Below are positions 1 through 11,300 of a stretch of 64,000 bases of DNA, piece after piece. The DNA comes from Gari tellinella (Eukaryota > Mollusca > Bivalvia > Cardiida > Psammobiidae). Position 1 is the first letter of the stretch. The number at the start of each line of letters is the position of its first letter. Under the pieces are notes generated by a model. That model ran no database searches and was not told where the DNA came from. It worked only from the letters and a program-made list of their open reading frames with translations. The position numbers were made by a program, and so were the translations under genes. Location of the stretch: NCBI GenBank assembly GCA_922989275.2, contig OV277862.1, positions 48,447,786-48,511,785 on the forward strand, in the 5' to 3' direction.

Positions 1-5
1 ATTGA

Positions 6-166
6 TTAACCCATTACCCATTAATTACGCCTTTTTACACATTTAATTTATTATTTCAATTAAAGCAGCTGAAAGTAAAGCAGAATGCCCCATTGGGTTG
101 CATTCTGCTTCACTGTCTAAGTGTTCACTTCTCTTCCAAACAAGAAACAGGGCATGGGGTAACAGG
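6..166 (-). mobile_element. Family A MITE, shortened copy
   Basis: TTAA at 6-9 followed by CCCATTACCCATTAA; the far end reads GGCATGGGGTAAC. Between them lies a folded core (GAAAGTAAAGCAGAATGCCCC and its complement). Shorter than the usual ~250 bp because the segment with CATGACTGTATAAATTGG in full copies is missing. It lies in the LONP2 intron upstream of the first visible exon. Confidence 0.7.
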
Positions 167-224
167 TAAAACAACTTTAATATAGGTAAAATGTACTGAA
201 CTTACATTTAATTGGACTTGTTTC

Positions 225-1145
225 GTTACGCGTTTCAGGAGAGAAAGAGTTAAGTTCGAAAATGCTCAGAGTTTACTAGATCTCGTGACAAGTACATTTT
301 GTCCTTTGCAAACAGTGTAGACCCAGACCAGAGGGAATGTTTAGTCAGGCCAATAGAAACAGTGGAAGGGGGGGGGGGGGGGGGCACGGGGCCCCCCAAT
401 ATTTTTGCCAATATAAGTAGTAAAATAACCTTGATCTTTAATAATTCTTTATGTAAGTATTTTACCCGTTTTGAATGAGTGAAACACCCCCATAACGCAC
501 AAGAGACCATAAAGGAATAAAAAGTTTTCCGAAGAAAGCATGCCCTCGGAATCCCCTGTTAGGAGTACATAAACAAATCCGTGTGGGTAGGTGTATAGAC
601 TTGGAAACATAAGTCGAAAATTATTATCCTAGATTAAATAATTTATGTTATGTTGAGTCGAATACACGAACCGCCCTCAGACCATACCTAAGACCATCTA
701 GGAAAATTAATCCACAGGGGAGTTTGGGTCTGCACTGTTTGTCATTTTGTAATGAAACCACGTTTTATAATGTCATAAAATGGACTTGCCGTAATTTGAT
801 AATTAATAAATTGGCAAAACCTGTGATAAAGTGTACACCCAGATCAGATGGCTCAAACAGGAGACTGGTATGTTTGAATATATTGTAATTTATTTACAGT
901 GTGTTATATAGTGACAAGAACTCTTGTCCTGTACAAACTATGAAGACCAAGATCAGAGGATTCGTAAATGAGCCGTCTGGTCAGGCTTTGCAATTTTTTT
1001 GTCATTTCGTATCTGAATATGTTATCAGCGTAGTGGTGACTTGAAAACCTTGTTCTGTTCAAACAGTGTAGACCCAAACCAGGGGGGCTAATAAAGCTCA
1101 GAGTCTGCACTGGTTGACATTTTGTAAGAAATTGTAGAAAACTAC
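225..1145. repeat. Degenerate cluster of family B foldback fragments
   Basis: Several diverged pieces of the B core occur here: CAAACAGTGTAGACCCAGAC near 310, GTCTGCACTGTTTGTCAT near 728, CACCCAGATCAGATGGCTC near 836, and AAACAGTGTAGACCCAAACC near 1062 facing GTCTGCACTGGTTGACA near 1106. Flanking strings such as GGAGAGAAAGAGTTAAG (about 238) match the B terminus. Boundaries between copies are blurred, so they are reported together. Confidence 0.55.
368..384 (+). repeat. Poly-G run (17 G)
   Basis: Seventeen consecutive G bases, followed within a few bases by GGGGCCCCCC. It is a mononucleotide run in AT-rich surroundings, prone to slippage and assembly error. Its true length should be regarded as uncertain. 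Confidence 0.9.
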
Positions 1146-1265
1146 CTTTACCAAAGTAAACGAGAGCACCGCAAATGGTATATAATACGCACACTAGCAA
1201 AGAAATATATATAACTTTATCAAAATCTATTCCAATTTGTAGACACAAGAGCATAAGCAATACAA

Positions 1266-3235
1266 GTTCAAGTTAGTATGTTGAAAATTCAAGATACTAT
1301 CTTGAATTTTCAAGTTATTATCTTGAATATTCAAGATAGTATGTTGAAAATTCAAGATACTATTTTGAATTTTCAAGATACTATCTTGAATTTTCAAGAT
1401 AATAACTTGAATTTTCAAGAAAAAAATAAAATAAAAAATTGTAAATAATATCTTGAATTTTCAAGTTAGTATGTTGAATATTCAAGATACTATCTTGAAT
1501 TTTCAAGTAAGTATGTTGAAAATTCAAGATACTATCTTGAATTTTCAAGATAGTATCTTGAATATTCAAGATAGTATGTTGAAAATTCAAGATACTATCT
1601 TGAATTTTCAAGATAGTATCTTGAATTTTCAAGTTAGTATGTTGAAAATTCAAGATAGTATCTTGAATTTTCAAGTTATTATCTTGAATATTCAAGATAG
1701 TATGTTGAAAATTCAAGATACTATCTTGAATTTTCAAGATAATAACTTGAATTTTCAAGAAAAAAATAAAATAAAAAATTGTAAATAATATCTTGAATTT
1801 TCAAGTTAGTATGTTGAATGTTCAAGATACTATCTTGAATTTTCAAGTAAGTATGTTGAAAATTCAAGATACTATCTTGAATTTTCAAGATAGTATCTTG
1901 AATATTCAAGATAGTATGTTGAAAATTCAAGATACTATCTTGAATTTTCAAGATAGTATCTTGAATTTTCAAGTTAGTATGTTGAAAATTCAAGATAGTA
2001 TCTTGAATTTTCAAGTTATTATCTTGAATATTCAAGATAGTATGTTGAAAATTCAAGATACTATCTTGAATTTTCAAGATAAAAAAAAATAAAAAATTAT
2101 AAATAATATCTTGAATTTTCAAGTTAGTATGTTGAATATTCAAGATACTATCTTGAATTTTCAAGTAAGTATGTTGAAAATTCAAGATACTATCTTGAAT
2201 TTTCAAGATAGTATCTTGAATATTCAAGATAGTAATTCAAGATACTATCTTGAATTTTCAAGATAGTATCTTGAATATTCAAGATAGTATGTTGAAAATT
2301 CAAGATACTATCTTGAATTTTCAAGATAGTATCTTGAATTTTCAAGTTAGTATGTTGAAAATTCAAGATAGTATCTTGAATTTTCAAGTTATTATCTTGA
2401 ATATTCAAGATAGTATGTTGAAAATTCAAGATACTATCTTGAATTTTCAAGATACTATCTTGAATTTTCAAGATAATAACTTGAATTTTCAAGAAAAAAA
2501 TAAAATAAAAAATTGTAAATAATATCTTGAATTTTCAAGTTAGTATGTTGAATATTCAAGATACTATCTTGAATTTTCAAGTAAGTATGTTGAAAATTCA
2601 AGATACTATCTTGAATTTTCAAGATAGTATCTTGAATATTCAAGATAGTATGTTGAAAATTCAAGATACTATCTTGAATTTTCAAGATAGTATCTTGAAT
2701 TTTCAAGTTAGTATGTTGAAAATTCAAGATAGTATCTTGAATTTTCAAGTTATTATCTTGAATATTCAAGATACTATGTTGAAAATTCAAGATACTATCT
2801 TGAATTTTCAAGATACTATCTTGAATTTTCAAGATAATAACTTGAATTTTCAAGATAAAAAAAAATAAAAAATTGTAAATAATATCTTGAATTTTCAAGT
2901 TAGTATGTTGAATATTCAAGATACTATCTTGAATTTTCAAGTAAGTATGTTGAAAATTCAAGATACTATCTTGAATTTTCAAGATAGTATCTTGAATATT
3001 CAAGATAGTATGTTGAAAATTCAAGATACTATCTTGAATTTTCAAGATAGTATCTTGAATTTTCAAGTTAGTATGTTGAAAATTCAAGATACTATCTTGA
3101 ATTTTCAAGTTATTATCTTGAATATTCAAGATACTATGTTGAAAATTCAAGATACTATCTTGAATTTTCAAGATACTATCTTGAATTTTCAAGATAATAA
3201 CTTGAATTTTCAAGATAAAAAAAAAATAAAAAATT
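1266..3235. repeat. 21-bp palindromic satellite with higher-order repeat
   Basis: About 2 kb of tandem 21-bp monomers. Each has a 12-bp dyad TTGAANNTTCAA (centre TT, AA or TA) and a 9-bp spacer such as GATAGTATC, GATACTATC, GTTAGTATG or GTAAGTATG. Monomers are grouped into larger units separated by an A-rich linker (AAAAATAAAATAAAAAATTG, or shorter). Starts of AAATAATATCTTG at 1443, 1783, 2101, 2517 and 2877 give units of about 340, 318, 416, 360 and 360 bp, preceded by one partial unit. The 416-bp unit holds a junction at about 2232-2240 where a monomer is cut short, which looks like an unequal-exchange scar. It sits in a LONP2 intron. Because 21 bp is seven codons, both strands stay open for long stretches; this is not evidence of a protein. 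Confidence 0.95.
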
Positions 3236-3780
3236 GTAAAAGTGGCACTATCCGGCTTCCGTACATATCACTTTTAATTATGCTAAGCAGAAACACGAAC
3301 ATATCTAATAAGCTATATTAAGTTCCTGACAGAAATAAACTGGCTTAATTGGATGAATGGTTAAACAGTTGATGCTAAAAGAACAAAACTTTGTCAAAAG
3401 AGCTAAAGAAATAAAATGGTTTATCATTAAAATACAGAGTTGATTGTTGATAACATGCAATATGATTATTTTTATTATAGCATGAATATGGTCAAGAGTC
3501 ACCTTTTGAGCAGGAACACGCTTAGTAGCACAATTATTGGTGTGATACCTCAGGAACCGTTGAACAGAAATCAGGTAAACAGCTGTGAACATTAATTACA
3601 TCTATGTCTACCCTGTTAGGCCATAGTCTGTTTCTAGTTTGATCTATAGGTAGATTATTATATTAAGACAAGGCCAAATTGATTAACCAAAGGCTACTTT
3701 TATTACATGTCACAGTGAAAAGGTACATTATTAAGTTAAAAAAGAAAGTTATTATTTGTTATTTCTCAGTTGTTATAAGT
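3236..3780. other. Intronic sequence, nothing recognised
   Basis: AT-rich single-copy-looking DNA between the satellite and the first pearl-like element. I see no exon of the Lon N-domain, no RNA gene and no clear repeat. Confidence 0.5.
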
Positions 3781-5110
3781 TTTTAGCTCGCCTGTACGAA
3801 GTACATGACGAGCTATTGCAATACCCCCGGTGTAGTCGTCGTTGTCGTCGTCATCGTGAACGGCGTAAACAATTTTAAGAAAATGTCTATAACTTCTATA
3901 TCCCTTGAGGTATTGCTTTCATAGTTGGTATGTGTGTGTATATGGACAAGACCTTTCCATGCACAGAAAAATGTGGACCCCTGTGACCTTGACCTTGAAC
4001 TTAGGGCCCACGTTTAGGTTTTGAAATTTGTGTTTAGGTTTCGAAAAATGCCTATAACTTCTATGTCCCTTGAGGTATTGCTTTCATAGTTGGTATGTTT
4101 GTGTATATGGGCAAGACTTAACTTCTATGTCCCTTGAGATATTGCTTTCATAGTTGGTATGTGTGTGTATATGGGCAAGACTTTTCCATGCACATAAAAA
4201 TTTGGACCCCTGTGACCTTGACCTTGAACTTAGGGCCCGCGTTTAGGTTTCGAAATTTGTGTTTAGGTTTCGAAAAATGCCTATAACTTCTATGTCCCTT
4301 GAGGTATTGCTTTCATAGTTGGTATGTTTGTGTATATGGACAAGACCTTCCCATGCACAGAAAAATTTGGACCCCGGTGACCTTGACCTTGAACTTAGGG
4401 CCCACGTTTAGGTTTCGAAATCTGTGTGTAGGTTTCGAAAAATGCCTATAACTTCTATGTGCCTTGAGGTATTGCTTTCATAGTTGGTATGTGTGTGTAT
4501 ATGGACAAGACCTTCCCATGCACAGAAAAATTTGGACCCCTGTGACCTTGACCTTGAACTTAAGGCCCGCGTTTAGGTTTTGAAATATGTGTTTAGGTTT
4601 CGAAAAATGCCTATAACTTCTATGTCCCTTGACGTATTGCTTTCATAGTTGGTATGTGTGTGTATATGGACAAGACCTTTCCATGCACAGAAAAATTCAG
4701 ACCCCTGTGACCTTGACCTTGAACTTAGGGCCCACGTTTAGGTTTTGAAATATGTGTTTAGGTTTCGAAAAATGCCTATAACTTCTATGTCCCTTGAGGT
4801 ATTGCTTTCATAGTTGGTATGTGTGTGTCTATGGACAAGACCTTACCATGCACAGAAAAATTTGGACCCCTGTGACCTTGACCTCGAACTTAGATCTAGG
4901 GTTTAAGGATTCGAAATCTGTATTTAGGTGTTAAAAAACGCTTATATTTCCTATGTCCCTTGAGGTGTAACTTCATATTTAATTTTCATGTGTATATTGA
5001 CAAGACCTTTCCATGCAGGCAAAAAGCTTGACCTCGGTGACCTTGAGTGTGCTTTTAAGTTTCTAAATGTGCCGATGGCGAGCTTTGTTGTCTCTCTGAC
5101 AACTCTTGTT
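3781..5110 (+). mobile_element. Pearl/HINE-like non-autonomous element P1
   Basis: Starts with a subterminal palindrome AGCTCGCCTGTACGAAGTAC continuing to ATGACGAGCT. A short CGTCGTTGTCGTCGTC-rich stretch follows (3834-3858). The body is direct repeats of about 165 bp, each containing CCTATAACTTCTATGTCCC, ATTGCTTTCATAGTTGGTAT and TGTGACCTTGACCTTGAAC; repeat starts fall near 3889, 4047, 4278, 4441, 4610, 4771 and 4940, with an extra partial one near 4120. It ends in a small hairpin (GTTGTC-TCTCT-GACAAC) followed by TCTTGTT. This matches the architecture described for bivalve pearl and Helentron-associated elements; the assignment rests on architecture. Confidence 0.75.
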
Positions 5111-5175
5111 AAATTTGAGATATTATAATTATCAATCAAATTATTTGGACAGTAAAAATAATACACATATTTCAG

Positions 5176-5371
5176 AGTGAAGAGTTGTCAGACCTGCACC
5201 AGATAGGCACAGCTGCTGTTGTAGTACAAGTGACAGGTACCAATTGGCCCAAGCCTTCATACACACTGCTGGTTACCGGCCTCTGTCGATTCAAACTAGA
5301 CACACTGCTTCAGGAGACCCCCTACCCAATAGCAACAGTCACACAGCTGGACAAACTGGCTGATGATCCAG
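5176..5371 (+). CDS. LONP2: LONP2 coding exon 1 of 15 seen (Lon N-domain, part 1)
   Basis: Acceptor CATATTTCAG at 5166-5175; donor G|GTACC after 5371; ends in phase 1. Encodes [19 protein letters not shown] and then [17 protein letters not shown], the beta-rich Lon substrate-binding N-domain with the family's WPKP and TGLCRF signatures. The frame is open through the acceptor and no convincing start codon precedes it, so this is an internal exon. Alignment to the family places it near residue 70 of the full protein. Confidence 0.95.
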
Positions 5372-8300
5372 GTACCATAAACAGAAGCCTCATGTTTACT
5401 CTTGAAAACCCTTTTCTCTTCTTAATTAACCCTTTACCCCATAGCCTGTTTTCCAGTTTTTAAGACAGGTGACCACTAAAAGCAGGTTGAAAGTAAAGCA
5501 GACGCACCTTCAGGTGAATTCTGCTTTACTTTCAACATGCTTTAAGTGACCATTTGCTAGAATATAGAATTATTATACCCCCACAAACAGAGTTTGAGGG
5601 GGGTATACTGGAATCAGCCTGTCGGTCGGTTGGTTGGCCGTCGGTCGGTCCGGCGGTCGTCGGTCTGTCTGCAAAATCTTGTACTTTCAACTCCTCCTTC
5701 AGTTTTAACCCGATTCATTTGATACTTGGCATAAATGTTACTCAGGTATAGTAGATGTGCAAGACACAAATTTTAGGTCTCTATGACTTTGACCTTTGGC
5801 CTTGAAATTGGTCTTGAAATCTGCATGTAAAATCTTGTACTTTGAACTCCTCCTTCACTTTCAACCCGATTCACTTGATACTTGGCATAAATGTTACTCA
5901 GGAGTAGTAGATGTGCAAGACACAAATTTCAGGTCTCTTTGACCTTGAACTTGACCTTTGGCCTTGAAATTGGTCTTGAAATTGGCAGGCAAAATCTTGT
6001 ACTTTGAACTCCTCCTTCAGTTTCAACCCGATTCATTTGATACTTGGCATAAATGCTACTCATGAGTAGTAGATGTGCAATACACAAATTTCAGGTCTCT
6101 TTGACCTTGAACTTGACCTTTGGCCTTGAAATTGGTCTTGAAATTGGCAGTCAAAATCTTGTACTTTGAACTCCTCCTTCAGTTTCAACCCGATTCACTT
6201 GATACTTGGCATAAATGTTACTCAGGAGTAGTAGATGTGCAAGACACAAATTTCAGGTATCTTTGACCTTGAACTTGACCTTTGGCCTTGACATTGGTCT
6301 TGAAATTGGCAGGCAAAATCTTGTACTTTCAACTCCTCCTTCAGTTTCAACCCGATTCACTTCATACTTGGCAAAAATGTTACTCAGGTATAGTAGATGT
6401 GCAAGACACAAATTTTAGGTCTCTATGACTTTGACCTTTGGCCTTGAAATTGGTATTGAAATTTGCACGTAAAATCTTGTACTTTTAACTCCTCCTTCAC
6501 TTTCAACCCGATTCACTTGATACTTGGCATAAATGTTACTCAGGAGTAGTAGATGTGCAAGACACAAATTTCAGGTCTCTTTGACCTTGAACTTGACCTT
6601 TGGCCTTGATATTGGTATTGAAATTGGCAGGCAAAATCTTGTACTTTGAACTCCTCCTTCAGTTTCAACCCGATTCATTTGATACTTGGCAAAAATGTTA
6701 CTCAGGTATAGTAGATGTGCAAGACACAAATTTTAGGTCTCTATGACCTTGACCTTTGGCCTTGAAATTGGTCTTGAAATTTGCAGGTAAAATCTTGTAC
6801 TTTTAACTCCTCCTTCACTTTCAATCCGATTCACTTGATACTTGGCATACATGTTACTCGGGAGTAGTAGATGTGCAAGACTCACATTTCAAATCTGTGA
6901 CTTTGACCTTTGGCCTTAAAATTGGCAGGGAAAATCTTGTACGGCGAACTCCTCCTTCACTTTCAACCTGATTTACTTGATACTTGCCATAAATGTTACT
7001 CAGGAGTTGCAGAGTGTCATATACCATTTTTAAGTCAGTTTGACTTTGACTTACACCTTTGACCTTACTGTAAAACCTTATTGAAAACGTTTGCAGAGTG
7101 TGACAGAGTGCTGCATAGTGGGGATATTTATCACCTTTAGTGATAGCCGTTCTAGTTTATTTTGGAACAGATCGATGACTGAATAAAGTGGATCTGTTTT
7201 CTTCAATGAATGAATAAATTAAAGGCATAAAAAGGTGAACTGATGGGTAAATGGGTTAAACTTCAAATAGAAAACTGCAGTTTTCAATTTAGTCAAGTCC
7301 ATATTTAACTATTGAGGGGTGTTTTTGGCAATGTATTGCAATATATCACAAAAAGTTGAGTGCACATGCCTATCACTTGTATTGTACAAGCTGGCTGGAC
7401 ATCGCTATATGACTGAAAAAATGTTAAAAGCGAAGTAAAATCATAACAAATCATGTACAAGTTGGGTCATGACGGACAAAAGTCAAGGTAATTTAAAGGT
7501 CTTGATCACATCAAGGGACATTGTGTTCCTGGTGCAACTCTTATTATCTATAGATATATAATTGTTTATGGTATAATACCTGTTGTTTCAAAAACATTTA
7601 GAGCACTTTTATACATAGGTACAGTGGAGAATCTGTTATTCTTTCCCGTTTAAACGCAAACATACGCAAACGCAAAGCACTAAAACGTAGAAAAGTACAA
7701 CTTTTGGCCAATTCTGATAATTCATGTTTATCTTGGTGGCAAACAGTTTGGAGCCAGATCAGACGCCGGGTAACCCGGCGTCTGATCTGGCTCCAAACTG
7801 TTTGCACTGCAAATAATAGTTTTAGCGTAAACGCGTTTATTGGGAAAGAATAACAGTTTCTCCACTGTATAGTCACATCAATTTTACATCAATTTATATC
7901 TTATTTCCATTTACAGATGGTGAACTTACAAACAACCAGGAACTTGGTAGCTTGGCTGAGAACTTCAGAGAGCAGGCAGCTAAACTGGTGGATATGCTGG
8001 ACGTCTCCATACCAGTCGTGTCAAAACTAAAGGTACGAATTCTTTACCCATTATCCCATAGATACACTTTTTGCGCTTGTGATTTAGTCCCCCACTAAAG
8101 AATATAGCTCCATTTCATGCAGTCATGAAAATGCCACAGGGACACAAAAACATTCCTTACAACAGTGTATTTGTGAAGAGTATGCTTGTCCTATTTAAAA
8201 CAATGGAGACCCATATCAGAGGGCTCCTGATCAGGGTCTCCACTGTTTGTCAGTTTGCTTTAGGTATTATTATAAATATTGTAAAATATACCACTAAATT

Positions 8301-11300
8301 AATAGTCATAAATGTACTAGTCTTACAGTAGAGAAAACGTTATTCTTAAAAAGACTTTGCCAATAAACGGGTTTAAGCTAAAAATATTATTTGCAGTGCA
8401 AACAGTTTGGAGCAAGATCAGACGCCGGGTAACCCGGCGTCTGATCAGGCTCAAAACTGTTTGCCACCAAGATAAACATGAATTATCAGAATTGTCAAAA
8501 AGTTGTATTTTTCTACGTTTTAGTGTTTTGCGTTTGCGTACGTTTACGTTTAAACGGGAAAGAATAACAGATTCTCCACTGTAATTGGAAACTTGAGTTG
8601 TCCATTTGACATTTCAAAACACAATGAATGAATTTTAAAAAGCTTTGAAGCACATGACAGTTGAATGGCATGTCAGCATCAATCGAAATATTGAAATGCT
8701 GAAAGGCATATGACTGCTTTATTTAACTCATTACTCCTTAAATATGACTTTTTACGCCTCTAATTGTTTCTACACTAAGGAAATTAATCCCAACCTGGAT
8801 GTCCAGGTTCCAAGGTTATAAAGCATTTGAGCTGAGTCTGAGTGTGTTCTCAAGCATTTGATTGGTCAGATTTGAGCCTAGGCTCAAATCTGACCAATCA
8901 AATGCTTGAGAACTACATTAGACTCAACTGAAAATGTTTATAACCTTGGACCCTGAACATAGAAAAGAGAAAGCATATCTGGTATATTTCTAGATGGTAG
9001 CTTAAAGCAAGTTCATGGTAAAGCTGCTTAAGCAAAATGATCTTTAAGGAGCATTTTGCTTTACTTTTAATCTGCTTTAAGTGGTCACACATTTTCAAAA
9101 CTAAATACAAGCTATGGGGTAAAGGGTTAATGCAGATCAACATTAGGATAGAAAAATCAGTGAAAGCTTTCTACATTACTTTTTTACTGCATTTAGGCTT
9201 CAGCTTGCTACAGCCTGTCTTTTAGACATCTTTTGAGTGACAGCTTAACAATGACAGTACTATGAAAAATAAATATTGTCCAGACATACATCAATACATG
9301 TAGGTTTGGATATCTTTATAAGTATTTACACCAGCAAGCAATGAATTCTGTAAAGCTCAGTTTGATGTTTAAGATTGTTTTGTCCATTTTCATTGTCCAC
9401 AGTATTTGTACACTCTGACTGATAACTGCAGACCTTGACTATTTTCTGCATCCCTACTGTAGCAACATGCCATTTGGTATATATTGATAAACCCTTTACC
9501 TCATAGCCTGTTTCAAGTTTTGAAGACAGGTGACCACTTAAAGCAAGTTGAAAGTAAAGCAGAATGTGCCTTAGGCACATTCTGCTTTACTTTCAGCCTG
9601 CTTTAAGCTAAAATCTGCTAGGCTATATAAAATATTTGTAATGGTAATTGTTCATGAGGGTATAAACTGGAACTTTTTTCTTCAGCGAAGGTAACAATTA
9701 AATATGCTAAAAGTTGTTAATATGGGGGAAAGGGTTAAAGTGTCAATACAGTAAAACCTCTCTATTAAGACCACTAAATCAAAGACTAATTGGTTGCATT
9801 TAAGACAAGTGACAGCTTAAAGCAGCTTTCTGCTTTCCTGTCACATTGTCTTAACTCTTTGAACCCTAGTCCCGCATATAGGCGTCCTTTTCAAACAGTG
9901 TAAATGTGAATAGTACACTTGTCCTATGCAAACAGTGAAGACCCAGATCAGAGGGCTCCGAAAGGAGCCCTCTGATCAGGGTTTTCACTGTTTGTCATAA
10001 TGCCAAACATTGACAAAAACAACCCTTAAAAGTCAGAAATGGACTAGACTTAAATGGAAACTGGAATTGTCCATTTAAAGTTTAAGGGAGGAAAGAGTTA
10101 AGCAGCCACTTTTATCATACACCTAATAGATAACATAATTTAGTGGTCGTTATGAAGAAATTTCACTGTACATTCTTTTACTTAAATGAATTGGAACTTG
10201 TTACAGAGGATGCTTGAGAGTGTACCAAGTCAGCACTTGCCCGACATCTGTGCAGCCCTGGTGAAGGCATCATATACAGAGAAGATACAGGTCCTAGATG
10301 CTATAGACCTCACAGACAGGTTCAGGAAGGCACTGCCTCTATTGATGAGACAAATCGAGGTAACAAAACCTATAGCAGCTTTCTTAGAGCTCTAGATAAG
10401 AGGTAGTAAACAAGACATTTTCTCCTTTACATTCAAACCAAAGTCTATGATGTGCCTACCCATTAGAATTGTATCTTTGAAATGATTTTAATGAGTAAAA
10501 ACACCATAGGGATTTGAGCAGGCATAAATATTTTAGTTTTAAGATACTCCAGTTATCTGGAGCCCTGTTTCTGCTTTACTTTGTTCTGATTTAACCATTT
10601 CCTTCATAAAAACATCTTTTCACGCTTTTGCCACTAGAAAAGCCTTCTCTTGCTTCTACCCTACTTTATAGGTAAATCTTCCGGCATCCTGACACATGGT
10701 TACTTAACCCATTTCTTCAGAAATTACCTCATATTATTCCTACTCTAAGAAAAGTAGTCATTTGCTAGGAAGTTCTGAAAGTTCATGGATAGCATTTCAA
10801 GTAATTTTCCAGATAGAAGCTTAAAGCAGACTGAAATTTAAGCAGAATTCCCCATTAGCTGTACTCTTTACTTTCAAATTGCGAAGCAGCTAACTCCTCA
10901 AAACATTTAAAACAGCTAGCTCAGGGGAGATGATTTAAGCAGATTTTCCAAAGAAAAAAATATTTGCTGTTGCAAAGATAAGTTAAAGAGGCTCGCAACT
11001 GGATTTAGCATTAAAAATAGTAATTTGTAAATATATGTCAAATGCTTATATAAATGGGTAAGATTTAGTTTAGGATAATAAATTCTGTTAAAAAATGCAT
11101 TTCAAAAAAAGAAAAAAGAAGAAGCTCTGGTGGGAATCGAACCCGTGACCCTCCATGGGGAGACAAACATGTTAAAAAGGAAACACCTTTACCCACGCGG
11201 CTACTGGCACTCCCTATCTATATGGTAGCGAATTAACGTACTTCACTGGTAGCGATTGATAGTACATTATTCGGCTCAGGTTTATGTCTGAGCCCGTGTA

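Noticed and set aside
1227..3321. Long open frames on both strands reading ILNFQDS-like heptads
   Set aside because: They come from the 21-bp (seven-codon) palindromic satellite, which stays open in both directions. No start context, splice support or non-repeat sequence.
5185..5463. Translation start at or near 5185
   Set aside because: The frame is open through a good splice acceptor, the family has about 70 more N-terminal residues, and the supposed initiator is a TTG codon.
11123..11214. Functional tRNA gene (also considered at 12203, 46875 and 49131)
   Set aside because: Promoter boxes are recognisable, but acceptor or anticodon stems do not pair; better explained as SINE heads or relics.
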